Shown here piece after piece: positions 41,279 to 52,589 of a stretch of DNA of 64,000 nt. Both the position numbers and the translations under genes were made by a program. Origin of the DNA: Reticulitermes speratus (Eukaryota; Arthropoda; Insecta; Blattodea; Rhinotermitidae); the NCBI GenBank assembly GCA_021186555.1, contig JAJKFL010000012.1, positions 5,556,894 through 5,620,893 on the forward strand, given 5' to 3'. Positions within the stretch are counted from its first letter, which is position 1. Each line of letters opens with the position of its first letter. The notes beneath the pieces were generated by a model. That model was not told the DNA's origin. It was given only the letters and a program-made list of their open reading frames with translations, and ran no database searches.

Positions 41279-41530
41279 AGGATAGCTCAGACTGCACGGG
41301 ATGGACGAGCGAGTTATCGTGGATCGATTCCCTAAACAGAAAGCTGATTTCTCTCTTCTCCGAAACGTCCAGACTGGTTCTCGAGCCTACAATCTCCTAT
41401 TCGATGGGTAATGGGGGTAAAGCCGCCGGGACGATAAGTTGCCACTCATCATACTGTAACGCAGAGATTAAGAATGAGTGGAAATATACCTCCGCTAACC
41501 CACATGTCTTTGTAATGTGCATACGTACTG
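41279..41530 (+). mobile_element. SINE-B-like, diverged
   Basis: GGATAGCTCAGACTGCACGG, then GGATCGATTCCC (B box), CCTACAATCTCCTATTCGAT, and the tail GAGATTAAGAATGAGTGGAA correspond in order to SINE-B. It is a distinct subfamily shared with the copies at 42.1, 45.2 and 46.0 kb. Confidence 0.6.
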
Positions 41531-42112
41531 ACGAGCAGGCTGTATGTGTAAGGCTTTATAATTGTATTCGGAGAGGTATCTGGCTTGAATCTGTAAATTC
41601 TGAGTTTTGACATGGTTTTCCTCAGACCGTCCAGGAATTATGACCGCTTCCCTTCAGTGTGTCTATATACCCTTAACGGTATATAGACTGAGGTCCTGAT
41701 ATCGTCGTAAGAAAGAAGCAGGCAAAACATACCACATCTGATGGGTACAAAAGTGGCTTATAGGGGAAGTGAGGTCAGCAACCCTTTCCTAAATAGAACC
41801 ATTTCGGCGCACCTGTTAACAGAACTTTGCGTGACAGTCTTATCTGTCCACGTAAGACACGGCGGAAGTGACGACGGAACAGCTGTACGGGCGTGCATCT
41901 GGACGACAGTTGAAGGTCGTCGTCTAGTGGATCGCGTTCCTGTGAACCTTGCAACAATGTATTCTGTTTCCGCTTTTAGGAACTGGATTTCCCTCAGACA
42001 GGTGTCTCTACTGTGCGCAGTACTGGATGTACACCGTATGCGAAGTTGGCAGCTACAGAACGAAGCTCATGCATCATAACGCCATATTAATTACATAATT
42101 AACTAATTATTA

Positions 42113-42505
42113 GGCGTGATAGCTCAGTCAGTATAGTGACTAGTCTGCAAGCAGTACGAAGGAAGAATTGGTATTCGATCTGAAGGGGGAGCAAAGATTA
42201 TTCTTATTTTTAAAGTATCAAAACCGAATCTGAAACCTACCCAGCCTTCTGTCTAATGAATATCGGAGGCTATTTCTGTAGGTTTATAACACGTGGAGCC
42301 TGAAGCTGAACACTCACCTCCACCTATCCAAACCGAGTCTGAAACCCACCCAGCCTCCTGTCTAATAGATACTGGAGGCTATTTCTGTAGGTTTATAATA
42401 CGTGGAGCCTGAAGCTGAACACTCACCTCCACCTAGTGCCGAGGTTAAAGAATTCTTTGAGCATAAAAACTCACCCTCCCCTTTATGTCATCATAATGTC
42501 GTGTT
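42113..42505 (+). mobile_element. SINE-B-like with 109-bp internal tandem duplication
   Basis: Head GTGATAGCTCAGTCAGTATA. The body segment AAACCGAATCTGAAACC at about 42220 recurs as AAACCGAGTCTGAAACC at about 42330, with the following 90 bp (GTCTAATGAATATCGGAGGC and so on). The B box region is degraded. Confidence 0.65.
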
Positions 42506-42555
42506 TAATTAAGCACAATTACTTCAATTTGTTTCTTCCTTAACACCAAATTAGG

Positions 42556-42745
42556 CCGTGTCGTGGCTCAGGCGGTTAGTCGCCGGCCTCCGACCGCGGA
42601 GGCCCGGGTTCGATTCCGGATCAGTCCATGTGGGATTTGTGGTGGACAAAGTGACACTGGGACAGGTTTTCCCCCGAGTACTTCGGTTTTTCCCTGTCAA
42701 TTTCATTCCACCGGTGCTTCATTACTTGGAAAAAAATGAAAGAAA
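42556..42745 (+). mobile_element. SINE-D copy
   Basis: tRNA-like head GTGTCGTGGCTCAGGCGGTT, B box GGGTTCGATTCC, body TGTGGGATTTGTGGTGGACA and CGAGTACTTCGGTTTTTCCC. Best-preserved SINE-D in the window. Confidence 0.85.
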
Positions 42746-44077
42746 ACTGATCATCTTTCTCTTCATCACATGGTTGCACAATAAGCCTTCGAGGCTGCGG
42801 TGCGTCCGCAGCTTCTGCTGAGGGGCCCTTCTCCACAATTTTTTTTTACCACAAATTGAATGGAGGATGATCCTTCCTGAGTAAAAGATAGTTGGATATC
42901 CTTATCATGAGCTAGAGAGGAATCCAGGCTATATCTTACACCATACTTCCTTATCATCCCTTTTAATATCATCCTCCCATCTAGGCCTGGTTTTGCGAAG
43001 CGGTCTCTTCCATTTACGGAGTAGATTCTGGGGGTTTAAGCGCGTGTTCTTTGGTACGTGAGTATCAAAATTTAGTAGAAAGTCATTACCAAAATGCTAC
43101 AACGAAGAGTTCTGCTCAAATGCACAGAAAATTACTTGGCTTAGAGCTGTTGTTCTGTGTGAGATCAGTCAAACCAGATTTATGTTTTACGTTACGAGAG
43201 CGAAAGGCAGGTTATCTGCTGTTATTAACTCACGAGAACAGCTTTGATCTTGGCAGTGGTGACGCGGGGATGTAGGACCTGTAGTGTTTTGTGAACAGTA
43301 ACCGATGTTTTTTATATATACCGTTCATTCTGTCATAAGTTTAAGTCAAACCAACCAATGCGCTAGAATTATTAACAAAGTATATTTACAACCCACTTAA
43401 AATTACGTATTCTGAACTCCAGTAGTGCCTTGCGTCTGCGAACTGCACATAAATATGAGGTAAGGCCTTTTACAAACTAAACACCTAACAACTCTCGACC
43501 AACGGAGAGTGATAAATGCAGTGACAGAAACATGATTTTGACAGGAGATAGATCATACAAAAACTGTCAACGTCAAAGCTGTTCTCCTTAGTCGATGACA
43601 GTAATCCTTGCATTTCTCCCATTCTTAGAGATAGTGTTACTTTTCCTCTCCGTGTCCCTAGAAGAAGAGATGACCACGGGCTTCCTAGAATACTTGGCAA
43701 TATTGATCCGAGAAAAATGTAAGTTTTCGTTCGTGACATCGATACGAACGGTAACAGGGATCTTCAAGCGAAGTTACCGAATGTTTGGATTGTTTCCTTC
43801 TAGGTTATGACACTGTGTAGTATAATACTAATTTTTCGAAGGAAAATACTGGTGCTTTCTCTGTGTATAGATGAAGGTGTGGGCAGTGTTTCCCTCCGAA
43901 ATGTTGGTACCCACCAGCCACATTACACGGTGACATATCAGGGCTGCGCTACCTGAATCGTCACTGTCACTGCTTATAATTTTATGTTTAAAATTATTGT
44001 ACAATTGCTAAATGAGGGGATTTAAGATTTTAAATTATTAATATATTCAGGTCAGGTTATTTCGTAGTTCCTTTAAC
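42746..44077. other. no gene recognised; hammerhead-like remnant near 43861-43970
   Basis: GATGAAGGTGTGGGCAGTGT followed by CCTCCGAAATGTTGGTACCC retains helix II and a GAAAU core, but the CUGANGA strand is damaged. Other ORFs (43485-43739 minus, 43595-43810 plus) have no recognisable domain. Confidence 0.35.
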
Positions 44078-44087
44078 AGGTATAACT

Positions 44088-44452
44088 TATCAATGTTTAA
44101 AAAACCAACAGAAATGCACTTACTTTCAATTTAATATGTGTTAATTAACCCAGTCGGCCATATTTTATTATTTCGACACAAAATTCGACGAATTTTAAGG
44201 ATTTTATACAATATTTTATATGTTTTAAATTCTAATTTTATAGTAATTGTAAATAGCATGCAAAAACATTGCACAGTATTTAAACCTGTATTAACATTGG
44301 ATGTGACACAACGTAGTTTTGAACCCCCTGAGGATGGTTTTACGTAAAAACCGAAACATATGTAGGGGTTAATTAATACGGTGAAAGTGAAGTGTATTTG
44401 TTGGTTTTTTTTAATATTGAATCGTAAAATGTACGGTGAGACTGATATAAAA
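44088..44452. mobile_element. 365-bp foldback element with hammerhead and 10-bp TSD
   Basis: Arms: AAAAAACCAACAGAAATGCA (44099 onwards) through GTTAATTAACCC is inverted at about 44365-44418 (GGTTAATTAATACGG...TTTGTTGGTTTTTTT). The end beyond the right arm holds AAATGTACGGTGAGACTG, a variant of the end motif shared with three other foldbacks. AGGTATAACT occurs at 44078-44087 and 44453-44462. Hammerhead H2 sits at the start of the right arm; the matching position on the left has lost its core. Confidence 0.82.
44322..44370 (+). ncRNA. hammerhead ribozyme motif H2 (minimal helix III)
   Basis: The best motif in the window. CTGAGGA at 44328-44334; helix II GGTTTT/AAAACC (44336-44341 with 44347-44352); GAAA at 44353-44356; helix III A-C/G-U closing the loop ATAT; cleavage position A44364; helix I of six pairs, AACCCC (44322-44327) with GGGGTT (44365-44370). 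One extra U lies between core and helix II. No long helix III or loop-loop contact is visible, so monomer activity may be low. Confidence 0.75.
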
Positions 44453-44873
44453 AGGTATAACTCATTTTCAGTTGTGAAAGTGTTAACCAAAAACGATTCC
44501 TTCGCCATGAAATAATGTCACAGTAACAATTTACATAAGTCTTATTACTTTACGTTTTCTGTCATTGAATTGTAATGACAGGCGAGGTCCAAAGAGGACG
44601 GGAGGAGAATTGCGTGTTTGTGTTTGTGTGGAACACAAATTGTGCGCGCGTCACGGCAAGACAGGCCAACAGACATAGAGCAAAAAGCAGCTTAATGTCG
44701 CCATTTCGTGTGCAAAGCGAGAGCATTAGAGGGATATGAACCTTGAACGCTTTATAATGAAATATAACGGGACAAGAAATTATTGTTCAATGATTCGTTG
44801 AAAATCAGCAGATCATGGTAAGTGGATTATGTGTGCTCAGGACTAGAGTGACCTAAGAAACAAAGCTTGTGTT

Positions 44874-45134
44874 TTTTTTTTTATGGCTCGACAGCCTATA
44901 TGGGCCTGGGCCTCCTCGTTTCGTCGAGGTTTCATGATCACACACTTTAGACACACCACAGTCGGTAGGACTCCTCTGGACAAGTGATCAGCCCGTCGCA
45001 GAGACCTCTACCTGACAACACACAACACTCACAAGAGACAGACATCCATGCCCCCGGCGGGATTCGAACCCACGATCCTAGTAAGCGAGCGGCCGAAGAC
45101 CCACGCCTTAGACCGCACGGCCACTGGGATCGGC
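44874..45134 (-). mobile_element. SINE-A with 13-bp TSD
   Basis: Reverse orientation, T-run (poly-A tail) at 44872-44881, end GGCTCGACAGCCTATATGGG to CGGCCACTGGGATCGG. CAAAGCTTGTGTT occurs at 44861-44873 and 45135-45147. Confidence 0.92.
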
Positions 45135-45177
45135 CAAAGCTTGTGTTAAGATCACAATATAGATCCCGTTTTAGCAG

Positions 45178-45435
45178 CTTGGTTAGCTCAGTCAGTATAG
45201 TGATTAAGCTAGAGAGGGATTACTGCGTAATTAGGGTTTCATTCCCGGCAAATGCTAGAAATATTTTTAGTTCTTCAAAGCTTCTAGACCTGCTCTGGGG
45301 CCCACCCACGCTCCCGTCTAGTAGGCACGTAGGCGTCAAGCTGATAAGTAACTTACCTGCATCTAGTGCCTACATTAAAATGAGTGGAGCTATATCTCCA
45401 CTCCCCCGTACGCCTTTATGGTGGGCGCAGGGACA
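45178..45435 (+). mobile_element. SINE-B-like, diverged
   Basis: GGTTAGCTCAGTCAGTATAG, B-box-like GGTTTCATTCCC, GACCTGCTCTGGGGCCCACC and the tail TGAGTGGAGCTATATCTCCA follow the SINE-B order. Confidence 0.65.
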
Positions 45436-45464
45436 CCTATACGTATAGCCTGTATGAACAATGT

Positions 45465-45640
45465 GAGATCTGAGGTTAACACGGCGGTCACAATAACGAT
45501 TATTCTGTTCTGAGATGTGACGCCGTGCAGTCCGGTAGAAACTTAACAGATGTTTCGGAGGATGTCCTGCCTCCATATGGGAGATTAGGTTTTTCCGAAA
45601 CGTCTGCAGATTTGTACTGTAAACTCAGCATCGCTACGTA
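45465..45640. repeat. decayed hammerhead-family palindrome
   Basis: GATCTGAGGTTAACACGGCG, then CAGTCCGGTAGAAACTTAAC, GATGTTTCGGAGGATGTCCT and, facing the other way, TTTTTCCGAAACGTCTGCAG. On the minus strand a GGAGG/CCTCC helix II precedes GAAAC, but CUGANGA is gone. Confidence 0.5.
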
Positions 45641-45887
45641 GGAGACACTTCTCAGTATTTTGTGTGAACGCCTTCAAATATGCATCCCGCATTGCATTAC
45701 AGTCAGAGGAGTTGCCGCATGCTGCAGGCGTACAGCGCGTGATATTGAATCAGCACGAAATCGCATTCAGAAGTGCGGACAGTTTTGTCTGCTGTTATAC
45801 ATAAAAGGAACAGTAAGATGTCACAGATGTGTGTATGTTGCAGAACGCTCTTCCAACTGTGCTGGTTACAGAATATCAAACTGGAGT

Positions 45888-45945
45888 ACTATTACTAGTA
45901 CTATTAATAGTATTAATAGTATTAATAGTACTAGTACTATTATGA
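45888..45945. repeat. AGTATTAAT-type short tandem/palindromic repeat
   Basis: Alternating ACTATTA/TAATAGT units (AGTACTATTAATAGTATTAA) are self-complementary and could form a hairpin. Confidence 0.85.
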
Positions 45946-45959
45946 TTCACGATTAAGCC

Positions 45960-46240
45960 TAGATGTTTCAGACAGATCTGTGAATAGGCTGTAGGCTGGA
46001 CAACCATGCAATCGTGGTTCGATTCCCGGTACGGATAACAGATTATTCTTTCCTCCAAATCGTCCATACCGCCTTGGGGGCCCACTCAATACTTACCGTT
46101 TTAGAACGGCCAGAGCTTGAAGTTGAACAATCACCTCCATCTGATAACCGATAATGAGTTGAGATATATTTCCACTCACTCATACCAACTGCTGCAGATG
46201 TGGAAGAATCAGGTGATGACAGTTTTGGTGCCTTCATAAA
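45960..46240 (+). mobile_element. SINE-B-like, diverged
   Basis: TCGTGGTTCGATTCCCGG is the B box; CGTCCATACCGCCTTGGGGG, CTTGAAGTTGAACAATCACC and GATATATTTCCACTCACTCA follow. The head is poor. Confidence 0.55.
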
Positions 46241-47480
46241 AAAGAATTTCAGAAAATACGCCTATAAGCTTCGTCGTATGTGTGTACTTTGTGTCTTGCT
46301 GTGACGTAAAAACATGACACGGACTCTCATTTAATCAGACATCGTAGAGGTTTACTATAAACCCCGATAATATGGAATCTGTTTTTGGTTAAAATCGGAC
46401 AGTAGTAACGGACAGTAGCAACGGACACTTGGAGTTAATACCTACACCTGACACGAAACTACAAATTTTTTTTTCAGACAGGAAAGTTTTCGAATGAAAA
46501 TTGTGGAGGAAAATAAAATTTCATGTCCAATACTAATTTTCCATAAATATTAAGGGATTTGACATAATTAAAAGAAGTTGAATTCTGTTTCAGAATGATT
46601 TTTTGTATACTGAAAGATCAACAATGGTCTTCAGAACCAAGGCGAAGATTATGGACGTGTCGTTTTTTGGTGATAATTATTAAACACACCTTGTTCAGGT
46701 ATGAATATGTGTAGACATATACGTAAACGAAATTGAATTTAAAGGTCCTGTAGTCTACAATCGCCAGTTTGTTAAATTTTAAACCTTGCTTTTTCGATAC
46801 AATTAAAAATACTGGGGCGGACGTGCCACAATTGTTACACTATGCTGACTTTTCCTAACTTGTATACGGTACTAATCTGGAACTCACTTGCAACAACTCA
46901 GAACATTCATGATAACAAATCCCTTCACATTTGTCGCCCATTGAAATGGTCTGGGACATGCAACCAAATTATAAAAGCATACCGAAAATTTGTTAGGCCC
47001 GACATAAGTGGCAGTTATGCCACTATTTCACCTGTCTTTTAACAGAACTGCTTCCCCACTGTGGGTAACCAGTGCTTTGACTACATCATAACCAACAGTA
47101 TAAAATTGACTGATGCGTTACGGTGCCATTTAAATAGCCAAGTCCTCTTGTCGTTAGCCGACTGTGGTGGCCACAACTTCCAGTCCGATAAACTGACGCC
47201 AGGCGTCGCTCAGTGGCGTGCAGACACGTAATGCGGTATCATATGGATTGCGGTCTCCTGGGATATGACGCTACTTAGTTGGTCTGTCTTCCTTGACATT
47301 GAGGAGATCAACGTCTATAAAGAATATTTTCATGGACTTTGAAAGCTTCAAGATAAAGGTAACACTTTTTTTTTCGAAACGTAATGAACCACGTACTCAG
47401 TGATGCAGTGTCACATCTCAGAAGACAGGAGCCTTCGTTAACACCACTTTTAAAACCTCAAAATTTCCCTAACGAGTGGG
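46241..47480. other. no gene recognised
   Basis: The phrase GGACAGTAGTAACGGACAGT at 46400 resembles part of block C (11735 and 22150). No coding or further repeat content recognised in 1.2 kb. Confidence 0.4.
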
Positions 47481-47745
47481 CCGATCCCAGTGGCCGTGCG
47501 GTCTAAGGTGTGGGTCTTCGGCCGCTCGCTTACTAGGATCGTGGGTTCGAATCCCACCGGAGGCATGGATGTCTGTCTGTTGTGAGTATTGTGTGTTGTC
47601 AGGTAGAGGTCTCTGCGACGAGCTGGTCCCTCATCCAGAGGAGTCCTACCGACTGTTGTGTGTCTAATGTGTGTGACCATGAAACCTAGACGAAACGAGG
47701 AGGCCCAGGCCCATATAGGGCTGTGAGCCATAGAAAAAAAAATAT
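47481..47745 (+). mobile_element. SINE-A copy
   Basis: Head CCGATCCCAGTGGCCGTGCG, B box GGGTTCGAATCCC, A-tail at 47734-47742. A short AGTGGG is present on both sides (47475-47480, 47749-47754). Confidence 0.88.
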
Positions 47746-47949
47746 ATTAGTGGGTCCTCAGTATTGCACTTGCTTCATGTCACCTTTTCGGCACCTAGAA
47801 TTTTGATATGGCTCCTAGATTTTCGGAACATATGTGGACGCCTTAGTAGATCTATACCTCTATTCTAATATACCTGACACCTTCGCTTTAATGTTACTTA
47901 ATCCAAGCAGACCCAAATTATATCTGCCTCTGTAATAATATATAATTCT

Positions 47950-48346
47950 TGGCTCAACAGCCTGTATGGGCCTGGGCCTCCTCTTGCCTCCTCTTGTCGA
48001 GGTTACTAAGTCATGCGCATTCATGGCAGCTGGTGACCGGCCAGCTAGCCGCGCTTAGTGTTCTATCGATCCTGATGTGCACGCCAGAGCCATCTGGCAG
48101 GCAGTCAGGAGACTTGGATGAGAAATGGAGGCAATTTGGCTTACGCAACATTTTTATTCATGCCCGTAAGGTTCTTTTACATGCCGTAAATCTACGACAT
48201 GGGACCGACGGCTTTACTTCCCCTCCGAAGGAAGTGGTGCTCCGGATTTTTATCATCCTTAAAAATCCATCGACCTCGGTCGGGATCGAACCCGCGAACC
48301 TTGGGTCCAGTGGCGAGCACGCTAACCACTAGTCCACCGAGGTCGA
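47950..48346 (-). mobile_element. SINE-C, full length
   Basis: Reverse orientation. The 3' end side is CTTGGCTCAACAGCCTGTAT; the tRNA-like head is at the right: CGGGATCGAACCCGCGAACC (B box) and CTAACCACTAGTCCACCGAG (A-box side), resembling a Glu/Asp-type tRNA. The copy at 30.3 kb shares the 3' part. A CCTCTTGCCTCCTCTTG duplication lies near 47979. Confidence 0.82.
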
Positions 48347-48974
48347 CATATGCCTCTGTATGGTTCCACATTAAAATTTAGTATGTATTTCTAATTTTTA
48401 TCATGCGTGTTAAACGCACCGCCTATCTTATTTTTTTTTATTTAATCACTGTGATATTTCCAACCACTTCGCTCGCCATATTACAGAATCATCATATCGC
48501 TGTCATTTACGAGTATGAAAGGAAGTAATTAGCGGATACAGCGAAGTACTGTGGGAGGAACGTGAGGGTTCGGTACAGGAATATAGTGTAGTTGGGGGGG
48601 GGGGGGGGGAGGGGGAGGTTCAGTGGACAACAAAACATCGAACGGCCAGTTTCCAAGACAACGGCTGTCTGTAATTAAAACAAATCAATGAAATATGAAT
48701 GAATTCTGCTATTTTACTCTGCACATATCTTATTAGCTTAATTGAGGGCACCGACACTCTATTGATCTAGTCATCTGTGATACGTCCTAATTATTAATTC
48801 GTCCATTAATCAGTTTATTAACTGAAGATGACTGAACATGAATAAGTTAGGAAATGTATGCGTGGCGTAAAAGTTCTGGTGCGTCCCCTCTCTTTGCCTG
48901 ATTAGGAGGGAAAAACGTAAAACGTGTCTTTCCATTGCAATCCAGAAATTTTATTGGAAATTTTTTTTGTTAAA
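48347..48974. other. no gene recognised; 16-G tract at 48594-48609
   Basis: Unassigned AT-rich sequence around a long homopolymer of G followed by AGGGGGAGG. Confidence 0.45.
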
Positions 48975-49256
48975 GGTAAAGGTAAAGTTCACCCTATAAC
49001 AGGCCATGAAAGCCCAGAGGGGAGTAGAGGTACAGCTCTACTCTTTCTTTAACCTCGGCACCAGATGGGGTGGGTGGTCAACTCCACGACCTGGCCGCTT
49101 TACCCCCGGAAAAGAGACCCGGTACCCATTGTACAGGAGGCTGGGCAGGCCCCAGTGCTGGTGTGGACGGCTGCAGAAAATCTCGCCCCACCGGGATTCG
49201 ATCCCGGACCGTCCAGCCCGTAGCGAGTCGCTATACCGACTGAGCTATCGCGGCCC
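48975..49256 (-). mobile_element. SINE-B copy, full length
   Basis: Reverse orientation: GGTAAAGTTCACCCTATAAC at the 3' end; GGGATTCGATCCCGGACCGT (B box) and CTATACCGACTGAGCTATCG (A box) at the head. TTTTGTT occurs on both sides near 48965 and 49267. Confidence 0.88.
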
Positions 49257-49574
49257 TCGAAAAATGTTTTGTTGCGATAAATAAATTTGCTGTAAAAGTC
49301 TCTTTACTGGGATAAAATCACATTCCAGGGAAACACTAGTTTATTTGCAACGAACCATTGACTAGTGACAAAGACAAGCTGCCAGACTTTTATCTGTCAT
49401 GTTCGATGCACATCTCATACCTCGTAAGCACTGATTCCTAAATGTGTTTCCTAAAATGTGGGTGTAGTTTCGTTAAAGCTACTTTTATTATACCCGGTGT
49501 TTGTCGAGTTACGCTATACATGCGCACAGAAATGCATGTCGTACTGCATGTGAAATGCATTGTTATTGTTTTAA

Positions 49575-50130
49575 ACAAGACAGACAATGCACGTATAAAG
49601 TAACATTCAGGCGCGTTCGCGTAACCATTTTTTTCCCATGGGAAAGCAATAAATATTATATATTCTAAGTGTGTTGTGGAGTTATGGAGTGTGTCTGTAG
49701 CCTTAGTTATCCAGCATGCAAAGCGCATGCGCCGTATCTTATTGTCTGCTCTAGTCTCTCTAGCTGTACCATATTTTCCCACACTATCTCATAAACGGCG
49801 CGATTTTCGGAAAAAAAGTTTTTGAACATTAAATGTCTGTTTTGATTTTCTCTACACCCATTATCTGAAATATTTCTCATTCTAAGGAGAATTCAGCGAG
49901 ATATTATCATAAATGTACATAGGTCTTCATGTAAAGTTCCCTTTATTCTAGTCATATTTTGATGAAACTCGGGTTTTCTCGACCGATTTCGAAAAATGCT
50001 GAAATATGAAGTTTCATGAAAATCCGTCTAGTGGGAGCCGAGTTGTTTCCATGCGGATGGACAGACGGATAGACACATATAACAAAGCTAATAGTCGTCT
50101 TTCGAAATTTTACGAAGGCAAATAGAAAGG
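49575..50130 (+). repeat. dispersed repeat F, copy 2
   Basis: Counterpart of 32135-32705 in the same orientation, with a 16-bp insertion near 49672 and scattered changes. Confidence 0.8.
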
Positions 50131-50650
50131 TAAATTGCCCGTCCACACCAGGCTAACACGCAGAAGGATTAGAAGTACAGCTACACTCGTTATTAACCTC
50201 AGCACTAGATGGTTTTACGGTTTTAATCAGAACTAAAATTTATTCACAAATCTCAGTACAACTACGCAGTGTCAAGTTGTTACACGCGAACTGACATTGA
50301 GAAAGTAACATACAAAATTTTGCATCGTGGATACGCCATAGTGGTGAAGGTAAAGGTTCTCTGACGCATAACAATCCGCCCTGTAGACGTTGCAAGGCGT
50401 GCAGATAAATAACCGTAGAAAGTAGACCATAGCATTCGAGTTTGTGAGCTTCACGTTTCGGCAGATTTACTTCCACAGAAGGAAGCTTCCAGAACAAAGC
50501 TCGCAGAATCGTAGAGCCAGCCTGGACGTTGTGGCGACACGAGTATTGCTGTTTGCATGGGGAATCAACGCAGTGTTACAGTCCCCACAAAGCCAGCTTC
50601 TAATAAACTAAATAACTTCTATCGGCCATTAAGGCAATCCGTCTTTCATA
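50131..50650. other. no gene recognised
   Basis: ORF 50240-50497 (minus) has no recognisable domain; its relatively even composition is the only point in its favour. Confidence 0.35.
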
Positions 50651-50654
50651 GGAC

Positions 50655-50890
50655 ATCTGAGGTTATCACGGCGGTGTTGCTGAAGATTCAGTACTTCTGG
50701 GACGTTACTTCATGCCCATTGGTAAAGAGTTATCGACGTTTCGGAAGGTTGTGGTACCTTCATCTTCAGGTTCAAGCGGTCAGACGCTTTTCTTGCACTG
50801 CTTGACCCTGAAGATAAGGACGCCACGATCCTTTCTTCCCACGTCAGTAACCTTTTACCAGTGGGCATGAAGTAACATCACAGAAGAGTT
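50655..50890. repeat. hammerhead-family palindrome, core partly decayed
   Basis: Outer arms TTACTTCATGCCCATTGGTA (50706 onwards) and its inverse ACCAGTGGGCATGAAGTAAC. On the minus strand at about 50728-50775: CTGAAGA, helix II GAAGGT/ACCTTC, GAAAC, loop GTCG, then AUA; helix III's closing pair and helix I are lost. The plus-strand partner kept CCCTGAAGATAAGG but lost GAAAC. The plus-strand peptide FWDVTSCPLVKSYRRF is the antisense translation of this repeat. Confidence 0.65.
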
Positions 50891-51177
50891 TAATGTTTAC
50901 AGCTTCGTTGTAAAAACGTATCAGAACAAAATGCGTCTGGCTCAGGAGAGGGGCAGTTGGTAAGTTCTTGTGAAATGCGAGATATGGGGTTCTTACTGCG
51001 ATGTTGCCGAAGATTCAAGGTATCTGTATATCCGGGCTGGAGTATTTTCTTTTAAGTTTCTGTACCTAAATCCTCTATACATTTCCTAGCTCATATTTAC
51101 ACGTTCCTTCTCAGTTACATTTTTTAATGATTAGTTACGCGCTTCCTGCAAGGTCCTGTCACTTCGTCACCCTTATG
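50891..51177. other. no gene recognised
   Basis: Short unassigned stretch between the palindrome and the hAT-like MITE. No ORF or repeat recognised. Confidence 0.4.
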
Positions 51178-51453
51178 CAGTGCCGACGAGAGAGGGGTAC
51201 AAATTACGGGGCCAGGCGGTCCGGAAGGGGGCCCGGGGCCTCACTATGTCGCTTATGTTTTTGTCTTTCTCGGTAGTATCAGAAGTAATTGGGTAGTGAT
51301 TTGTTATGTTGACACTTGCGGTTAGCGGCCATATTGCTTACGTCTCTCTCTGATTTGTATCGTTACTTTTTCTCTTGCCGGTCCGCCCTTGCTGGGAGCC
51401 CGAAAAAAAAATTTTTTTCTCACCGGGGCCCGAACCCGCTGTCGGCGGCCCTG
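51178..51453. mobile_element. hAT-like MITE, 276 bp
   Basis: Left end CAGTGCCGACGAGAGAGGGG, right end (inverted) CAGGGCCGCCGACAGCGGG. GGGGCC lies a little inside both ends. No ORF. The candidate 8-bp flanks (CCCTTATG, CCGTTAGA) match at five positions only. Confidence 0.6.
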
Positions 51454-52589
51454 CCGTTAGACCCACGTATTCTCCACAACACTCTCTTCATTTAATGTAA
51501 TTTTATAAAATAAATAATTTTGTGTATATTACAGAATAAGTGGATGATTACTTATGAAGCTTCATTGAGATATGATTAATGAGTTTCTGGGTAAGGCAGT
51601 AACCTAGACATTCGCAAAAAAGACAGAAAAAAACATTTATAAAGCAGGTTAATGTCTCATGATATTTGTTTGTACGTTAAGAGTACCATTAGAACCTGCG
51701 GGCGTAATTTTAATTGGGGGGGAGTGGGGCGTTAACCGAAAACAGTTGTTACAAAAAATAATTACCAATAAACAAAAATGAGAGGGAAAATTTGCAAGTG
51801 TCTACAAGCACTTTCACAAATGTAGAATATTCTAAGCAAATTTTAATGTTCCTTGTTAATCAATAATTGAAAACGGTAATTAGCAGTATTGCTGTAATTA
51901 GTGCATCTTGTGTGTTTCCATGACCGTGGAATGAAGACACCTGTTGGGGGTGCGGTGTGTTGGGGGATCAGTGTGTTACAGATTGCGTGCCACAGGGGGT
52001 AGTGAAGTGCGTCAGATCTCCGAGGGATGATAACAGACACGCGGTAAGGATCCTGGAGGAAGGAAACAGGAAGGAAATGATTTGTGCCGTCGATAAAAAA
52101 AGACAAGCGTGATAAAACGTGGCGTCATATGCAAATCTTATCATGTGGTACGATCTGGTCATGCAAGTGGCGTAAATGTTTCATGAAGCCCGGAATGTCT
52201 GTCGGAAATTACCCGAACGGTGCAACCGGCCAGCCGATATTTATCCCTTGTTTGTCTGAGCGAAGCCTGGAACAATGAAAGTAGTCTTCGTTCTTGAGGT
52301 TCCCAGATTTTCGCAAGAGAATTGCCATCGCTGGAAGATTCCCACGCATCGCCCTTTAGCCTCTGTTAAGTTTTAAAACCTCTTGTTTCGTGTATGTGCT
52401 ACTGGGTTTTTAATACAGAATTTTTGTCTGAAAATTGTACTTATACTTTTCGTTAGAAAAACAGCGATTGTTTCCCTACACAGCATTTGGTGTTTCCAAT
52501 GCAAGAACACTGTGTTTTCTGTGAGCTATGAGCTGAATCTTTATATATATATATATGCTTAGTGCAGATTAGTATTAGTGTTCAGAATT
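51454..52589. other. no gene recognised
   Basis: Overlapping ORFs on opposite strands at 51843-52278 have no recognisable domain. A (TA)n run lies at 52544-52556. Confidence 0.4.

Noticed and set aside
44984-45448. Plus-strand ORF of 154 codons with 'GGIRTHDPSKRAAEDPRLRPH'
   Set aside because: This is the antisense translation of a SINE-A copy, a frequent artefact in insect gene predictions.
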